Positions 23,208-37,600 of a DNA stretch of 64,000 nucleotides are shown here, in pieces (position 1 is the stretch's first letter; each line of letters begins with the position of its first letter). The notes beneath the pieces were generated by a model. The model was not told where the DNA came from. It did no database searches and worked only from the letters and a program-made list of their open reading frames with translations. Source of the stretch: Bolinopsis microptera (taxonomy: Eukaryota > Ctenophora > Tentaculata > Lobata > Bolinopsidae). The translations under genes were made by a program, and so were the position numbers. The stretch lies in NCBI RefSeq assembly GCF_026151205.1, contig NC_087073.1, positions 13,101,837 through 13,165,836 of the forward strand, written 5' to 3'.

Positions 23208-23452
23208 ATGAAAAAAATTGGGTGTTTCCAAATAAAACTCGAAACAAATAACCTAAGCATGTTTCTAAATGAAAATTCGTATATATCTACAATTTAAATG
23301 AAAAAAAATTATGCAGCAACATTGCATTAGCAGTAAAAAAGTTTTTACTGTTATTATATGACATGGTGTAATTAATCGATTTAATTGTCATCAGATAATT
23401 ATGTTATATTTTAGCTATATATGTAACTACGAGTCCAAGAACGATAGATGCT

Positions 23453-24525
<1,073 letters not shown>

Positions 24526-27500
24526 TCATGAAGTACCAGTACCACGGTAGTACCACTGACAACACGCCGTCACCAGTACCAGTACCAGGATTAGGAGGAA
24601 GTTAGGGGAGAGTTTGAGTCCTGCTAGAGGAACATACGTGTTGCACCAGTCAGTGTCACACACTTCAGCAGCACAGGATTGGTTGGACACGGTCTTGTTG
24701 GGGTCTGTGATACCTACTCTGCAGTCGTTAGGTGCTGAAATTATAGTTTAGAGATCAGGTTTTATTCTATATTTTGCTTTTCATGTTATACGTGCTGATT
24801 TACAAAGAATATTTTAACTTTAATTCACAGTAATTTAACAAAAATTCAGTTAATAGTAATAACTTGATCGTGCTGAACTATTTAAAATTAATTATTATAT
24901 AATAATGCAGATTGTCTCCTAATATTTGTTAACAATTTATGATCTAGACGTTCATTGGAACGTTTTGTACGTGCTTTTTTGCTGCAAAATCGGAAAAAAT
25001 CGTTAGAAGTAGCTATAATCCCTTGTCATAACCGAGTGAAGCTTTACAGTTTAACCGTCAGATGATAACTAGCCAGCAGTGGAATGCGCACTCTCATTAA
25101 CGGTAAAGAGATGTTTCTGCGTGTCTGTACTGGGCGCCAGTCTCGCTGATTACCGACAATAACATCAATTAGTCTCGCTGGGCGAGCCCAGAACAGATTG
25201 TGACTACACTTCTTGAAGGTCCAGAACTTCGGAACCAAAGTGTGACTACACGTACGAGCCATTAATGTTACATAATGTCATAATACAGTAAAACCCCGAT
25301 TTAACGCGGAGTTTGGGAGAAAGGAAACAACCGCGGTAAATCGGGGTTTTTTGGAACTGGTTAATCGGGGTATATTATGTATTTTAAGCTCTATTTGGGG
25401 AAAGGAAATGGCCGCGGTAAATCGGGTTTTTGCGGTATTATATCGGGGCGCGGTAAATCGGGGTTTTACTGTATTACATACTATGTCTGTTGCAACTTCT
25501 AAATCTACAGAGGAGCGCGTCATCATGGACTTAAGATGTCGAGTAAATATGCTAAAAATATGTATAATCATGAATTGACGCCAATCTACGCCAAGAGGGT
25601 AATGTCATTAGATGTAATTTGATGTAATTATTTGTGCTTTAACGTTACGGAATAACTTATCGGACTTTAAGTGAACGGTTTAAAACAGAAACTAGCCTTT
25701 AAAACTCTTTTCATAACATTTGTTTCCAATGAAATAATATAGATTCATTACGAGTTTGTTTTAGTTGAGCACATGTTACAGAATTTAACATTTCGTTAAA
25801 ATTTGACGGGAGCATTGTCCCTCTCCCAGAAAACTATGAACAAGTGAGGTAAAATAACTTTGCAAAGTTTTGCCACTAAATCCACCAAGTCGTCTGCCTT
25901 GTTAAACTTAAGTGAACAGAGTGTCTCGGTAGCGTGCAGGAGTCCGCTGCTGTTTTATTAATAAACAAGTAGTGGAGGAACTTTAACTGTCACCCCCACC
26001 TGTCTGTCCCGTTGTGTAATAGCCAGATCTTAAACATGTTGTCAGTGTTACCGTACCATTCTAACGAACTAGACCCAGGCTACGTCATCAGGATGTTGCA
26101 GGGATTACACGTGGGGCTCCACAATAGAGGAGAAAAGTTTAATCAGTTATACTCACTGGAATCATTGTAGCAGGTAGAGACGAAGTAGTCTATTCCAATA
26201 TAGTTGTACACTGTCTTGGAACACTTGTATGGGCAATTCTGAAATTAGGCGTTCTGGTCAGTGATTCTAGCTTACTAGTATATTACTAATTATAATGTAC
26301 ATTATGCACATACATATTACACTAACAGGCATGTATCATGAAATATTAAATTTTGAAAATCAGAGAATAAAAGGTTAACAAAGTTAAAGTAGATAATGAA
26401 ATGTTAGGATCCTCATATCTCACTTTATTAGGATCTAGACACACACTGTAGTTCATACTGGGTATAAAGAGACAATTATAACATTGCAGCCCTATAACCT
26501 CCGGGGCGGGACACTGCCCCACCACTGTGATAACTTCTAACCAGTGACTGGACACGTTATCAGCCTTGGTCTCACTGGCAACTGTCTCCTGGGTGATACC
26601 CCCAGTAGTTGTCGTGGTAACGGTGGTTGTTGTTGTGGAGTTTATCTTCCACCACCCTTCTATCAGCTGGTTGTTGTTGACAGTAACTTTGGTCACCACT
26701 GTTGCTTCCCCTTCTTTAGTGGTACCCTCTGTTACTTTTGTCGTTGTGACAGTTTGGTTTGCATCGTTGAAGTAGATTGTGTCGTTGGTGTAAGCGCCGT
26801 ACGTACAGTTACACTGGCAGGTGGAGCTGAAAGAGAAAAGAGGGAGTGTTAGAGACTAACCTTGTTGGGGTCCAGACACGCACTGTAGTTCATACTGGGG
26901 ATAAACAGACAGTTGTAGCACTGGAGTCCTATAACGTCTGGGATGGGGACATTGCACGTGCTCCAGGCCACGCCCCTCCCTGTCACGTCCCCTGTTACGG
27001 TGGAGGTGATATTGGTCTCTGTGGAGGTTCTGGTGGTGGTGCCTGCGGAGGTGGTGTCCTTGGTGATGGTAGTGTTCACCACTACCTCTGTGACTGCGTT
27101 GTTTACTGTTGTTGTGGTTGTTACTATGGTTTGGTTCAGGGATACTGTCCCATCGTCCCCGATGGAAGTAGCAGAGTCCGTAATCTTGTTGATAGAGGTT
27201 GAGTTAGTACCGTTACCCCAGATCCAATAGTCTGTGCAGTTGCAGGAGCAGGTGGAGCTGGAAGAGGACGCGATCAGGGAGGGGAGGGAGGGTGGCACGT
27301 GGGTGCGGGAGCGGCACGTGGAGTCATGCACAACCAGTTTTACAGCCTATTAAAATGCAAAATATACAAAACGGGTCTTAATAGAGCAGTGGGCGACCAA
27401 GTACTGTTCATGATTACCGAAATAGTATTATTCATAATTCCCATTATTTATTTCCTCTATTGTCTGATTTATTGAGCTCTAAATCTTGTTATAGGCACAT

Positions 27501-30068
27501 CACTTTGGTCTAGCAACCACATGTGGGTCTCTTACCGTACCCTTATAAATATTCTGTTTCATCCATTTTCTTATATTCATGATTTTCGCTGTTCGTAATG
27601 AACGAATTTGCTGATAGTATAGATAATATGCGATTATGTTCATTTCAGAATTTTCCTCTCATCCCCAAACCTAAAGTGGAATTACTGTACTTTATCGGCC
27701 TTAAGTTTTCCGACTCAAAATAGTCCTTGTTTAACGAAAAACAGTTAGGGTGGGAAAAGCAAAAGGCCAGAAAACTGAGGGCCGATAGCATGAAATAAGG
27801 CAAACCGGCTGCACCTACTTTAAGGGGTAAAGAGTAGAGTTGTAGGCCGTGTAGTTGTGGATCTTAGCCTTGTATTCCTCCAACTGCAGGGCGACTGCAG
27901 TTTTGTTTACTGTTGATGTTTCCTCTGCTTTTTCTTCTGTTTTCTCTTCAGTTTCTCCATCTCTTTTTCGTTTCCGCTCTCCGGTTTTTTCCTCTTCCTT
28001 ATTTTCTTCAGCTGGCTGAAAACATTGAAACAGTTCAATCAATGGTTAATTAAACCTTATTAACTCACCGGAGAAATCTTCACTAGTCTCTTTAGTTGTG
28101 CCAAATGCAGTCAGCACCAAGGAATGGAGGCAATGGACACATGTACCAGACAATACTGAGCCAATGATACTACTGAATAGAGACAACGGTCCATCAGGTT
28201 TCAGTCGCTGAAACGTCCAGTGGAACCGGCACGGGTGATGTTGCGTTCCTGATTCCCCCGCAATCCAATCCAGTCTCTTAAACAGAGCCTTAAAGACCCT
28301 AATTATAGCCCCTAATCATTGGTCTGTAGCAACACATTATAATGGGCTCTAATGGGCGCCATAATGGGATAATGGGGGAGATGGCTAATTGTGGTAGTTT
28401 TAATTACCACAGTACACTCTGTAGCTCTAGGATAGTACGGGCCGGTACTGTAGTATTGTTACACTATCCCAGGTTATAATGGACTAAAAGCAGAATCCGG
28501 GTTACATTTCATTATTCCACCTGTTAGCTGCAACTAGGCTAGGTGGGGTAATTCAGCCGCACATGCGTTTAGTATGTGCATGTATCGCGGTTACAATTTC
28601 GAAATCGAATTCGCAATTAAAGGAGAAAGGTGGGCTTGGCACAATAATTGTAATATTATGTCTTGAGATACGCAGTTGGGTTGACTATCCGTTGAACTTG
28701 CATCGTTTTCTGAATCTTGATAAAAAATCGTATAAACGTGCATTATTGAATCGCAATAAAATGCATCGTGAATGTCAGGATAAGACTGTTATAGTATTAT
28801 GAGCAGTGCTTCTGGGAGTGTTCGCAGACGTACAGAGTAATGATTTGCTAGTTTACCAGCACTGCCGATTGTGCTCGTCCTAAGTCAGCAGCTTTAAACA
28901 CAATCAGTAAATCCAAGGGTTCATTTGATAGAGATGATCGGGCGTGAATAAAGATTTAATCAGGCTATAGTTTTATCTAAGTGGAATTAACTGCAGCTTT
29001 TTCATCTCAATTATGAATTAAATAGAATGGCACTGTTTCTCACTAATCACTGCATTCACAAATCTTATCCAGCTATTTCACTTCTTTTCATTTCATTTCA
29101 TATGGTGGTGCTTGCATATTCGTTACATTTAATTGGCATACTTTTAATTAATGAATAGTATTATGTTAGTTAACAATGCGATTGCTAACCTTAGGATCAC
29201 AGTTCAAAGTCCATGTATTAAAGGTGGTGTCATCTGCACAGTGAGAGCCGTTCGGCAAGGCGGCTTTGTAGATGTTGGTGCAGTCACAGTACTGTGTCCC
29301 GGCCGCTAGATTACCTGCAAATGAACCGCAGTTATACCGCATTTATACCGCAGTTAGTCATGCGCTTTCACATAATTGACAGCTGTATTATAATGGCAGT
29401 GGGGCCGGGCGTGAGCTATAACGTGAGTTCAATAAGTTGGGTTAACGTTAATTATTATGGGTTAACGTTAATTATTATGGGTTAACGTTAATTATTATGG
29501 TTTAATTATGACATTATTAGTTTATCTACGCCTGACTTAAACCGAGTTTAATTTTTGTGACAACACGTTGATATCAGCTCCGTTTATTTGTCACTTTATT
29601 TTGAATACTTATTTCCTGCGGCAGTTCCATCACATATTTTGCAAACAATCTAAACAAGCTTTTGATCTGTGTTTCGGCCATTCATCATTTTATTAAAGCC
29701 AATAAAGCTTTTGATCTGGTTAACAAATCAAAAATCGCTTTTGAACCCGATTTGAGGACATCAGCCAACCGACTGGTCGATTTGTCCGAAGGTTTGCATT
29801 TAAATCTTCACAAGCGATCACTTTTTAGGTACACTAGCTGTTTCGATTAATTGTTGTCACTCAAATCTTACGCCAAGACGGCGAGACTGCCCAAGCTGCT
29901 TGATTTCTGTGGATTTAGAGACGAGCAAGTTTAAATTTTTACCAAACTCTGAGGAGTTCCACTGCAGATAAGCTGGTATATCCGGGTTAAGAGGTTTCAC
30001 TTACTGGTTAGTACACAGAGCAACATTAAGCCGCATCCAGTGGTTAGGGCTAATTTTCTTAAGTTCAT
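24526..30068 (-). CDS. Ly6/uPAR-type three-finger membrane protein with mutually exclusive exons
   Basis: Coding exons in transcript order: 30068-30005 (signal peptide, MNLRKLALTTGCGLMLLCVL), 29314-29190, 28015-27819, then either exon B (27257-26861) or exon A (26826-26424), then 26238-26157 and 24734-24526. Every boundary has GT-AG and matching phase. The product is 357 (B) or 359 (A) residues. After a cysteine-containing stretch and a Glu/Lys-rich exon, each variable exon gives a Thr-rich, N-glycosylation-rich segment ending GLQCYNCLFIPSMNYS. That starts a Ly6-like domain completed by the constant exons (NCPYKCSKTV, CRVGITD, CAAEVCDTDWCN). The tail (FLLILVLVLVTACC) is a membrane anchor or GPI signal. 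The protein is presumably on the cell surface; ligand unknown. Confidence 0.8.
25286..25471. mobile_element. Complete 186-bp pogo-type MITE in the last Ly6-gene intron
   Basis: The ends are inverted repeats (CAGTAAAACCCCGATTTA... against ...TAAATCGGGGTTTTACTG), flanked by TA on both sides. The interior carries further copies of CGCGGTAAATCGGGG. No coding capacity. TA target duplication and CAGT ends fit pogo/Tigger-mobilised elements. Confidence 0.85.
26424..26826 (-). CDS. Ly6-type gene, alternative exon A
   Basis: 403 nt; accepts phase 2 and ends in phase 0. It encodes STCQCNCTYGAY, a Thr-rich linker with a WWKINS segment, then VIGLQCYNCLFIPSMNYSVC. Acceptor TTTCAG, donor AAA/GTGAGA. Its 3' end is protein-identical to exon B except one residue, with many silent differences. 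Confidence 0.8.
26861..27257 (-). CDS. Ly6-type gene, alternative exon B
   Basis: 397 nt with the same phases as exon A. It encodes STCSCNCTDYWIW, a Thr/Asn-rich linker, then VIGLQCYNCLFIPSMNYSAC. Acceptor TTCCAG, donor AAG/GTTAGT. Only 34 nt separate it from exon A, containing donor, a CTAAC branch-like site, a pyrimidine tract and CAG. Confidence 0.8.
29441..29500. repeat. Three exact 20-bp tandem repeats
   Basis: GTTAACGTTAATTATTATGG occurs three times without change in the first intron of the Ly6-type gene. Confidence 0.9.
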
Positions 30069-31688
30069 TTTAATAGAAATCAGCTGCCAAAGACTTTTAG
30101 ATGCGGTCGTTTTGAGATAAAGACTCTGGGAAGCAGCTAGAATCTTCAGTTATCACAGCGAGCCAGGTCATTTCTTAGGCAGACAGAAAACATCACGTGG
30201 CATTGCTAGACGTTTCTAACGGTTATAGTTTTATACCAATCGGAAATCGAAACCCATTTGTTTTATACCGGTCGGAAATCAAAACCCATTAGTTTTGCGG
30301 CGAGTAAAAAAGAAATGATGTCGAATCAAATAAATAATTGCCTAATTAGATTAAAACATTGCAAGCGCACATGTTTGAAATTGGCTGGAGAGATACGAGA
30401 AAATCAACAGAAAACACTAACTACTGACATGATATGCTCAGAGTTGAAAATGTGCAAGAAATTTTTTCACATTTCCGTATACACAATACCTATTATCACG
30501 ATTATTACTCTAATAACGATTGTAAACAAAGTAAAAACGATTACTTTTATACGTCGAAATTAATAAGACTTACAGTCATTCCTGAGTTTCTGAGTCAGGA
30601 AGTACGTCAAGAAGATCCATGATCCTCATGTTACAAAAGAATTAACAGCAGAGTTCCAGCGAAGTCCCAGATACACTAGGCCAAACCCAAAGATTTCCCA
30701 TCGCATGCTGACAGTTTTAAATCGTTTTCCGCGAACAGCAACTGCGGTTGATGAGTAAGGGCTCGGTTACGGCTCGGTTGCGGTACATTACGTGGAGACT
30801 CGGCAATATTCTATCGAACCGTTTTCAGAGATTGTGACTCAGTTCTCTTTATTTGGTGTAATGCCGACTGGGTGAATTAACGAGTTTTATTGGCCGTGAG
30901 GTTGTGGTCTCTATATGGCTTTATCGTACGTCCAAGGCACGCACATAATTATTTTCAATAGAATTTTAGCCTATTCCGTTCTCAAAATTGGTTAAATTCT
31001 AAATTGAAGGCATTAATCGTCATTATTTTCAGTTCAGCCTTTTGTTCCGAGCGTAGTGCTGAAGCCGGACTTGCGAGGTCGAGTGCTCTAGCTAATTACT
31101 CGACTATCAATCTCCTAATCAACTTGGCCTACAAATCATGAATAGTAAACACAATAATTAAGAAAAGTAACTGTACTTTGCTGCAATCCCGTGTTCCCGT
31201 GTATTTTGATCCGGATAATGGATTATATCTAAGACACATCACCCTAAACAGGATTAATTGAGTATCCTGTCCACACAAGGAAGCGCAGTGTGATGTTGTT
31301 GATAAATTGAAGGTTTTCTTCGGACATCTGATAATTAATAATAATAAACCGTAATCTTCTTCTTAGATCTTCCTAGACGATTTCTGTTGTAGTACACGCT
31401 AGTGGTGGTACAGTGACCGCCTACATTTCCTCTATCTCTCTACTCTCCCACACAAACACACCAAATGGACAGAGCGGGCACCGTGTCACGTGGTACAAAC
31501 CCTTTATTGAACCACTAGACTCTCTGTATACAACCTGTGTTACAGGCTGCACAGAATAACCTAGACTACAGCTCTCCCCCGGTGGTTCAAGACAGTATTG
31601 TTAGTGGAAATCAACTACCTGTCTGGTGCTTGCTACCTGGTAAACTACTTTACAAAAACGTCTCTCTGCGGTTATTTCAGTCCATACC
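30069..31688. other. Intergenic region between divergent Ly6-type and alpha2/delta genes
   Basis: The two start codons face away from each other across 1.6 kb, so both promoters must lie here or in unseen 5' exons. I find no convincing TATA box, gene or repeat family; a 20-30 bp near-duplication (CGGAAATC(G/A)AAACCCATT) occurs at 30240-30290. Confidence 0.5.
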
Positions 31689-34600
31689 ATGAGACATCTT
31701 GTGTTGTTGGCTGCGTTTTGCTGGCTGGCTTCTCGCTGCGACCTAGATGTCAAGCTGCAACTCGTGGAACTGTTTCACAAAGTAATCAACCCTGATGTTA
31801 TCAAGAACGCATATAAAAGAACTAAGAGTGTACCTGCGGATCAGGACCAGATTATAGCTCATGTAGCGGATGTCACAACTAAGGAGTTCAGTGAAGCGTC
31901 CAGTGCTATCAGAAACATTCAGAAAACAGCCGAACAGGCGTATCAGAAACACACATGGTCAAAAACCCTGGAGAATTCGTTCTGGAACGCCTTCACAGAC
32001 CCTATCAGTTCAACTAATGGGTCTCATCTCCCTGTAACCTGGATTAACAGGTATAAAGGGAACGTTAGTTTGTCTTACTCGGCTGTTAACCTGCCCATAG
32101 ACGTGTTCCCAAACTGGACTGATGTAAAGAACACTATTCAGTGGACCAAGGGGTTAAACCAGGCCTTTACCGAGAACTACCACCACAAACCAGTCAACAT
32201 ATTCTGGCAGTACTTGGGGACCCCTCAAGGGATTATGAGAAGTTACCCAGCTTCTTTTATCGAGGAGAAACAGAGGTTTACTTTCGATGTTCGGCACAGA
32301 CCCTGGTACAATGAGGGTATAGGGTGTCCTAAGGATGTCGTGCTTCTTATAGATACTAGTGGGAGTCTGGAGGGGTTTCCTTCAAAGCTACTGAAAACTA
32401 CAGCCAGGAAGATGATCGAGCTCATCCTATCAGACTCTGATTTTGTTGCTGCTATTGGAGTTGGAACGTCAGGTAATGTTGTTGCATATCTGAGTTTGTT
32501 GCATATTTCACTATGTTACGTAGACGACCTAATTGTTATTTGTTACGAATTCTAAAAGGATTAGGAATTAGAGTGTAGATCAGATTTCAGAATCTAGTGA
32601 AAATTTACTCAATATTTACGTCAGACTGTGTCAGAATGTGAGCATGAATAATTGCCCTGAATTAAACAATTTCTACCGTCAAGCAAGGTGAATATGTCTA
32701 ATATCTTGCTGACAGTAACAGGAAACAGTCAATTAATTGCTCACGAACAAACAGTGATTAGCACGTAAATTGCTCTGCGCACAGCTGATTATCAGTTCCA
32801 CAAAACTGCCCGTGACTTGTCACTGGTAGAAACGACTCCAGATCATGTATATTATATTATCTAACATCACATACATTTATTATTTATTATATCTTACATC
32901 ACATATCTATTACATCTAACCTAGCATACCTATTATATCTAAACTAACATATCTATTACATCTAACCTCACATATCTATTATAGTATTATATCTATCCTC
33001 ACATATTTATTATATCTAAACTCACATATCTATTATATCTAACCTCACATATCTATTACATCTAAACTAACATATCTATTACATCTAACCTCACATATCT
33101 ATTATATTTAATCTCATATATCTATTATATCTATCATGAATCCTCACATATTTATTATATCTAACCTCATATTATCTATCAATTCTAACATCACCCTCTT
33201 CCCCAGCTCGATACCTGACCTGTAATGGTCTGCTCCAGAGGGCAGAACTCGCTGTAAAGAAGCGACTGACAGCAGTAATTGATGACTTTCCTCCGTCCGG
33301 GACCAGCAACTGGACGCAGGGGATCATGATGGCGTTCCAGAGTTACCAGAGAAGCAAGGAGGCGGGGCTGACGGCGGGGTGCCGCAGAGTCATGGTCATC
33401 TTCAGTGATGAGACCTCACAGGATCTTGACGTAAGTGGATACGTGATATCTTGACGTTTATACACTTTGTTAACTACCAGATATGAGGTGGCTTTCTATT
33501 TTCATCTCCACCCCAACATTCTCATCATTCTGATCGGTGCATGCTTTCAAAGTTGCAAGCTGCTAACAAGTCTCCAGGTCTCATGTTCTAAAGTTAATAA
33601 TAGATGACGGTATGTAAGCAGGGGAAGGTAGCTGTGTCACGTGACGGAATGTAAGCAGAGGTTGTTTGATCATTTCGCAAGATCAAACAATGAGATTATG
33701 TGTGATCATCATGTCATGAGTCAAAACAAAGTTGCGCCTCTTCCCCATTATCACTGACGTTTATTATGATTTTGGTTTAGTTTGCATCACCTAATTTATT
33801 AATAACTGTCGTTAACTTATGAACAGTCAACTCAGTAATACCAATAGTGACAGCACAGGTTTCTCCCACAGAAAGTGATAGCTCAGTACGATCCGGAGAG
33901 AAGTGTCAGAGTGTACGTCTTCTCCTTTAAACGGAACGAGGGTCTATTTCAAGACAAGCTGGATAAGTTAGCTTGTCTTTATAATGGGGTTTACAAGAAG
34001 ATTCTCTACTTTGGACAGATTGGAAATGCTCTTCAAAACATCGTACAGGTATGATACACATCATACAATATAACTTTACACATCATACAATATATCATAC
34101 ATTATACTGTGTCTGATCTTTGATGTAACCTAAAAATTTAATTTTTAAATTTTAAAGATCTCCAGGAAATAAATCAGCTGAATAATTTTAGATCACTCAT
34201 CAGAGTAATAATAATGTTAATAAATTCATGACAACTTAGCCTGCTATAAGATTAAATCCCTATTGAGCTCTACGCATTTACAACTTCTTCGATGACAACT
34301 TAATTTTGATTTTGGTGAATTTGGCAGAATCAAAGTATGAAAGTATTTCAAACGTTCAGAATTTACAATAATTATGTGACATTAATTTCTTTGTATTTGA
34401 CTGTCAAATGAAGTCAGCATGAATCATGATTACAATCATTGCTCTTTGACAGTAACGGTTCGCTCAATTCTCAGAATTCATAAATATGAGGAATTTAGCC
34501 GGAATTTTAACTTCCTCCAAGATTTTCGCAGAGATAAGCCAAACTTTCGTAAGATCGTTTAAAGGAAGGGCTCCGTCTAGAAAGAAATATAATTTCCATA

Positions 34601-37600
34601 ACCAAATGATATTGTTGTCTACTACATAAATGGGCAGACTCTGATCACGAGTCTGTAGCTATACAGGACCTCCGGTTTTCGTGAAAGAATCTAATTTAAA
34701 CTATAGTTAGATTATAACCTTTACATTGTCTATACCTCTCCAAACGTAAGAATTAATTCAAGATGACAGTGACTGTTACTTCTGATCATAAAATCAAAAT
34801 AAAATGTGGTAGCTGTAGCTGCGGTTGGTATTACTGCAACATTCTCCGATATCTCATCAAAATCGTGAAAATTTTCTGCACATAATTCTGAATTCATAAG
34901 TTTTCATAGAACAACTGTTAAACGTTATTCAAACAAGTTGTTTAGATCGAACGTTAGAGCCGTTACCAAAGACCTATTTAAATTTTTAAATCGATTCTAT
35001 ATTCATAGAATTTGGTATTTCCATTTACAGAATTAAGGCCGGTAAATGAAATGATTAGAGGACCAAGGCTCTAACTTTTAGCACAGCTTCCAGTCAATTT
35101 GAAGGAATAATTGTCCCGCGTAAATTTCTGCAGACAATTTACTTATAGCGATTATACTAATTAGGACAGCTGAGTCTGCACTCATTTATTTGTGGATGCA
35201 GAACTTTGCAAATTACTCCCAAAATATCAACCCAATGCCAAAAGTGTATTATTGCAACCACTCCACCATCATCAGACCTCCATTCTACTGCATGACGACG
35301 GTTCACCCAACCATGTGCTTTCGCGCCACTGCGTGACGCACTTGTTTCCCCCGAATGGCGGGCGCCACTGCAAGCGCAAGGGCTCTCATGGTTAGAGCAA
35401 TGACGACAGTATGATTATTTCACTGCACTAGTCGAAAGAGAGCTTTTATGCAGAGTTTTATCCACGCAACTATAACTCTGTTAAACCTACTGTTACACCT
35501 ACTGTTACACCTACTGTTACACCTACTGTTAGTGTTACACCTACTGTTAGTGTTACACCTACTGTTACAGCTACTGTCACACTCACTGTTACATCTACTG
35601 TTAGTGTTACACCTACTGTTACACCTACTGTTAGTGTTACACCTACTGTTAGTGTTACACCTACTGTTACACCTACTGTCACACTCACTGTTACATCTAC
35701 TGTCACACTCACTGTTACACCTACTGTTAGTGTTACACCTACTGTTACAGCTACTGTCACACTCACTGTTACACTTGATGTTACACTCGATGTTACACTC
35801 AATGTTACACCTACTGTCACACTCACTGTCACACATCTTGATCTTGATGTTACACTCGATGTTACACTCGATGTTACACTCGATGTTACACCTACTGTTA
35901 GTGTTACACCTACCATGTTACACCTTCCATGTTACACCTACTGTACTCTATAATGTCCTTACAGGCGGAGACGATGCACCTTTATAATGAGGAGATAAGA
36001 CCCACGTGGAGTAACGTTTACAAGGACCTGAATGGATTTGGTTTTGTAGTCACGGTTACTCTGCCAGTAGTGGTAGCCACCTCCCTCAGCGAGAGAATCG
36101 TCACTGAAATAGAGTTCAAGAACAGTGTCTCTTTTCTTGGTATGTATCGCAGGGTATTTTATCACTTTACGGTAGAGCCCTGATTTTATGAGTTTTCTTA
36201 GGCCGGAAACTTAACATTCCCCTTTCCGGAGAAGTAGACTTCTTGGGCACTTCTTCTTCAACAATTTTCAGATCTTTTAAGCTTCCGTTAGTGTTTCTTT
36301 CATTAATTTTAGTTATAAGACTCACAACTATAATGAATGCAGAATTGTCGCTGAAACTCGTTCTTAGTACCTTTACTAATATCCAGTGATAATTAAGTCA
36401 CATTAAATCAGAGTTCTACTTCTAATCTTCTATCAAATAAGATTACTCTAAATTTGCAGCTCATTAACCATTAGTCACCAGTGTTAATTTCAGTATAATC
36501 CCTAATAGTTAGACCCAAGAGGATGATTATAATAAAATCAAAACATAGTTACCAGAATTAGAATCACACATCGTACATTACTTACCACTATTTACGTTAT
36601 TTACGTTATCTAACCACCGGGACGGTTGAGAGGGCTTAGAAAAATAATTATTTTTACCATTGTTAGTAGCAGACCGTGTATCTGAATATGGACATTTTAC
36701 AATTTCATGAGCCATCTTAACAAAGAACAAGGGCTAAAAAATTTAAAATAGACATCTGAAAGCTAAATACATTCACAGGTGTAGTTGGTCTAGACTTTAA
36801 AACAGACGCCATTATAACAAAAGCAAGCAGCACCCTCCCCTTGAACACCGCTCTGATTCTCATCAATAATAAAGGGTACCCCATACACCACGATAAACTT
36901 GAGGAGTATGCCTGGAGCGATGTAACCACAAAACTTCAGGACTTTCAGTACAGTGCTGAGGGCAAGGAGGTGAGTTTCGTGCATTAAAACACATTAAATA
37001 TATAATTGTTTTAAGTTTCCTGGAGTTCAATTTTAATTTTAAATTCTTACATTGGCGATCAGGGCTCGACCGAGATCTTCACAAGGGCTTAACCAAGATC
37101 CCGACCCCTGCCTCGGGGCCTCCCCTACCACCGGCGGCAACTATCGAGAATTATTCTACATTTTTACCAGAACGTTAGCCTTGCTTAATGAGGGGATAAT
37201 CTCTTTGATTGCACCTTTTTACATTATATCCCTGCTGTTTCAGGATCTGCGCTTGCTAGAAGAGAAAATGATGCAACAGGAGCATGCCACTGTGAAGACC
37301 CGGGGTCTCTTCAGTGTCCAGTCCAAAATAAGAGGCTCCAACACCATACAGGTCAGTTTTCTGTCAATCAATGAGATATGCGCCTCTCAAATGACTACTC
37401 AGTCGTACAGTTTAGTCGGTTTTCTGTGTTTGAAATACCACTGATTGAGAGAGACGAATGAGCTCATTTAGGGATTTCTTTACGCGACCATAGTACAAAG
37501 AAAACATCTGTTTTCTGATGTTTAGCTGGGTGAGTGTAACCACCCAGTCTGTCCTAAGATATATCTTCCTTTTTGAAGTTAGCAGTAAAAACCAAGACAG

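Noticed and set aside
25045-25262. Possible tRNA-derived SINE on the minus strand
   Set aside because: Only a weak B-box-like word; no A box, no terminator, no second copy in the window.
26544-27230. Plus-strand ORFs opposite the Ly6 variable exons
   Set aside because: Shadows of the Thr-rich codons (ACN read as NGT); the minus strand has splice sites, phase match and Ly6 cysteines.
35420-35987. Ser/Cys- or Leu/His-rich ORFs on both strands in alpha2/delta intron 3
   Set aside because: By-products of a hexamer minisatellite lying between two well-defined exons.
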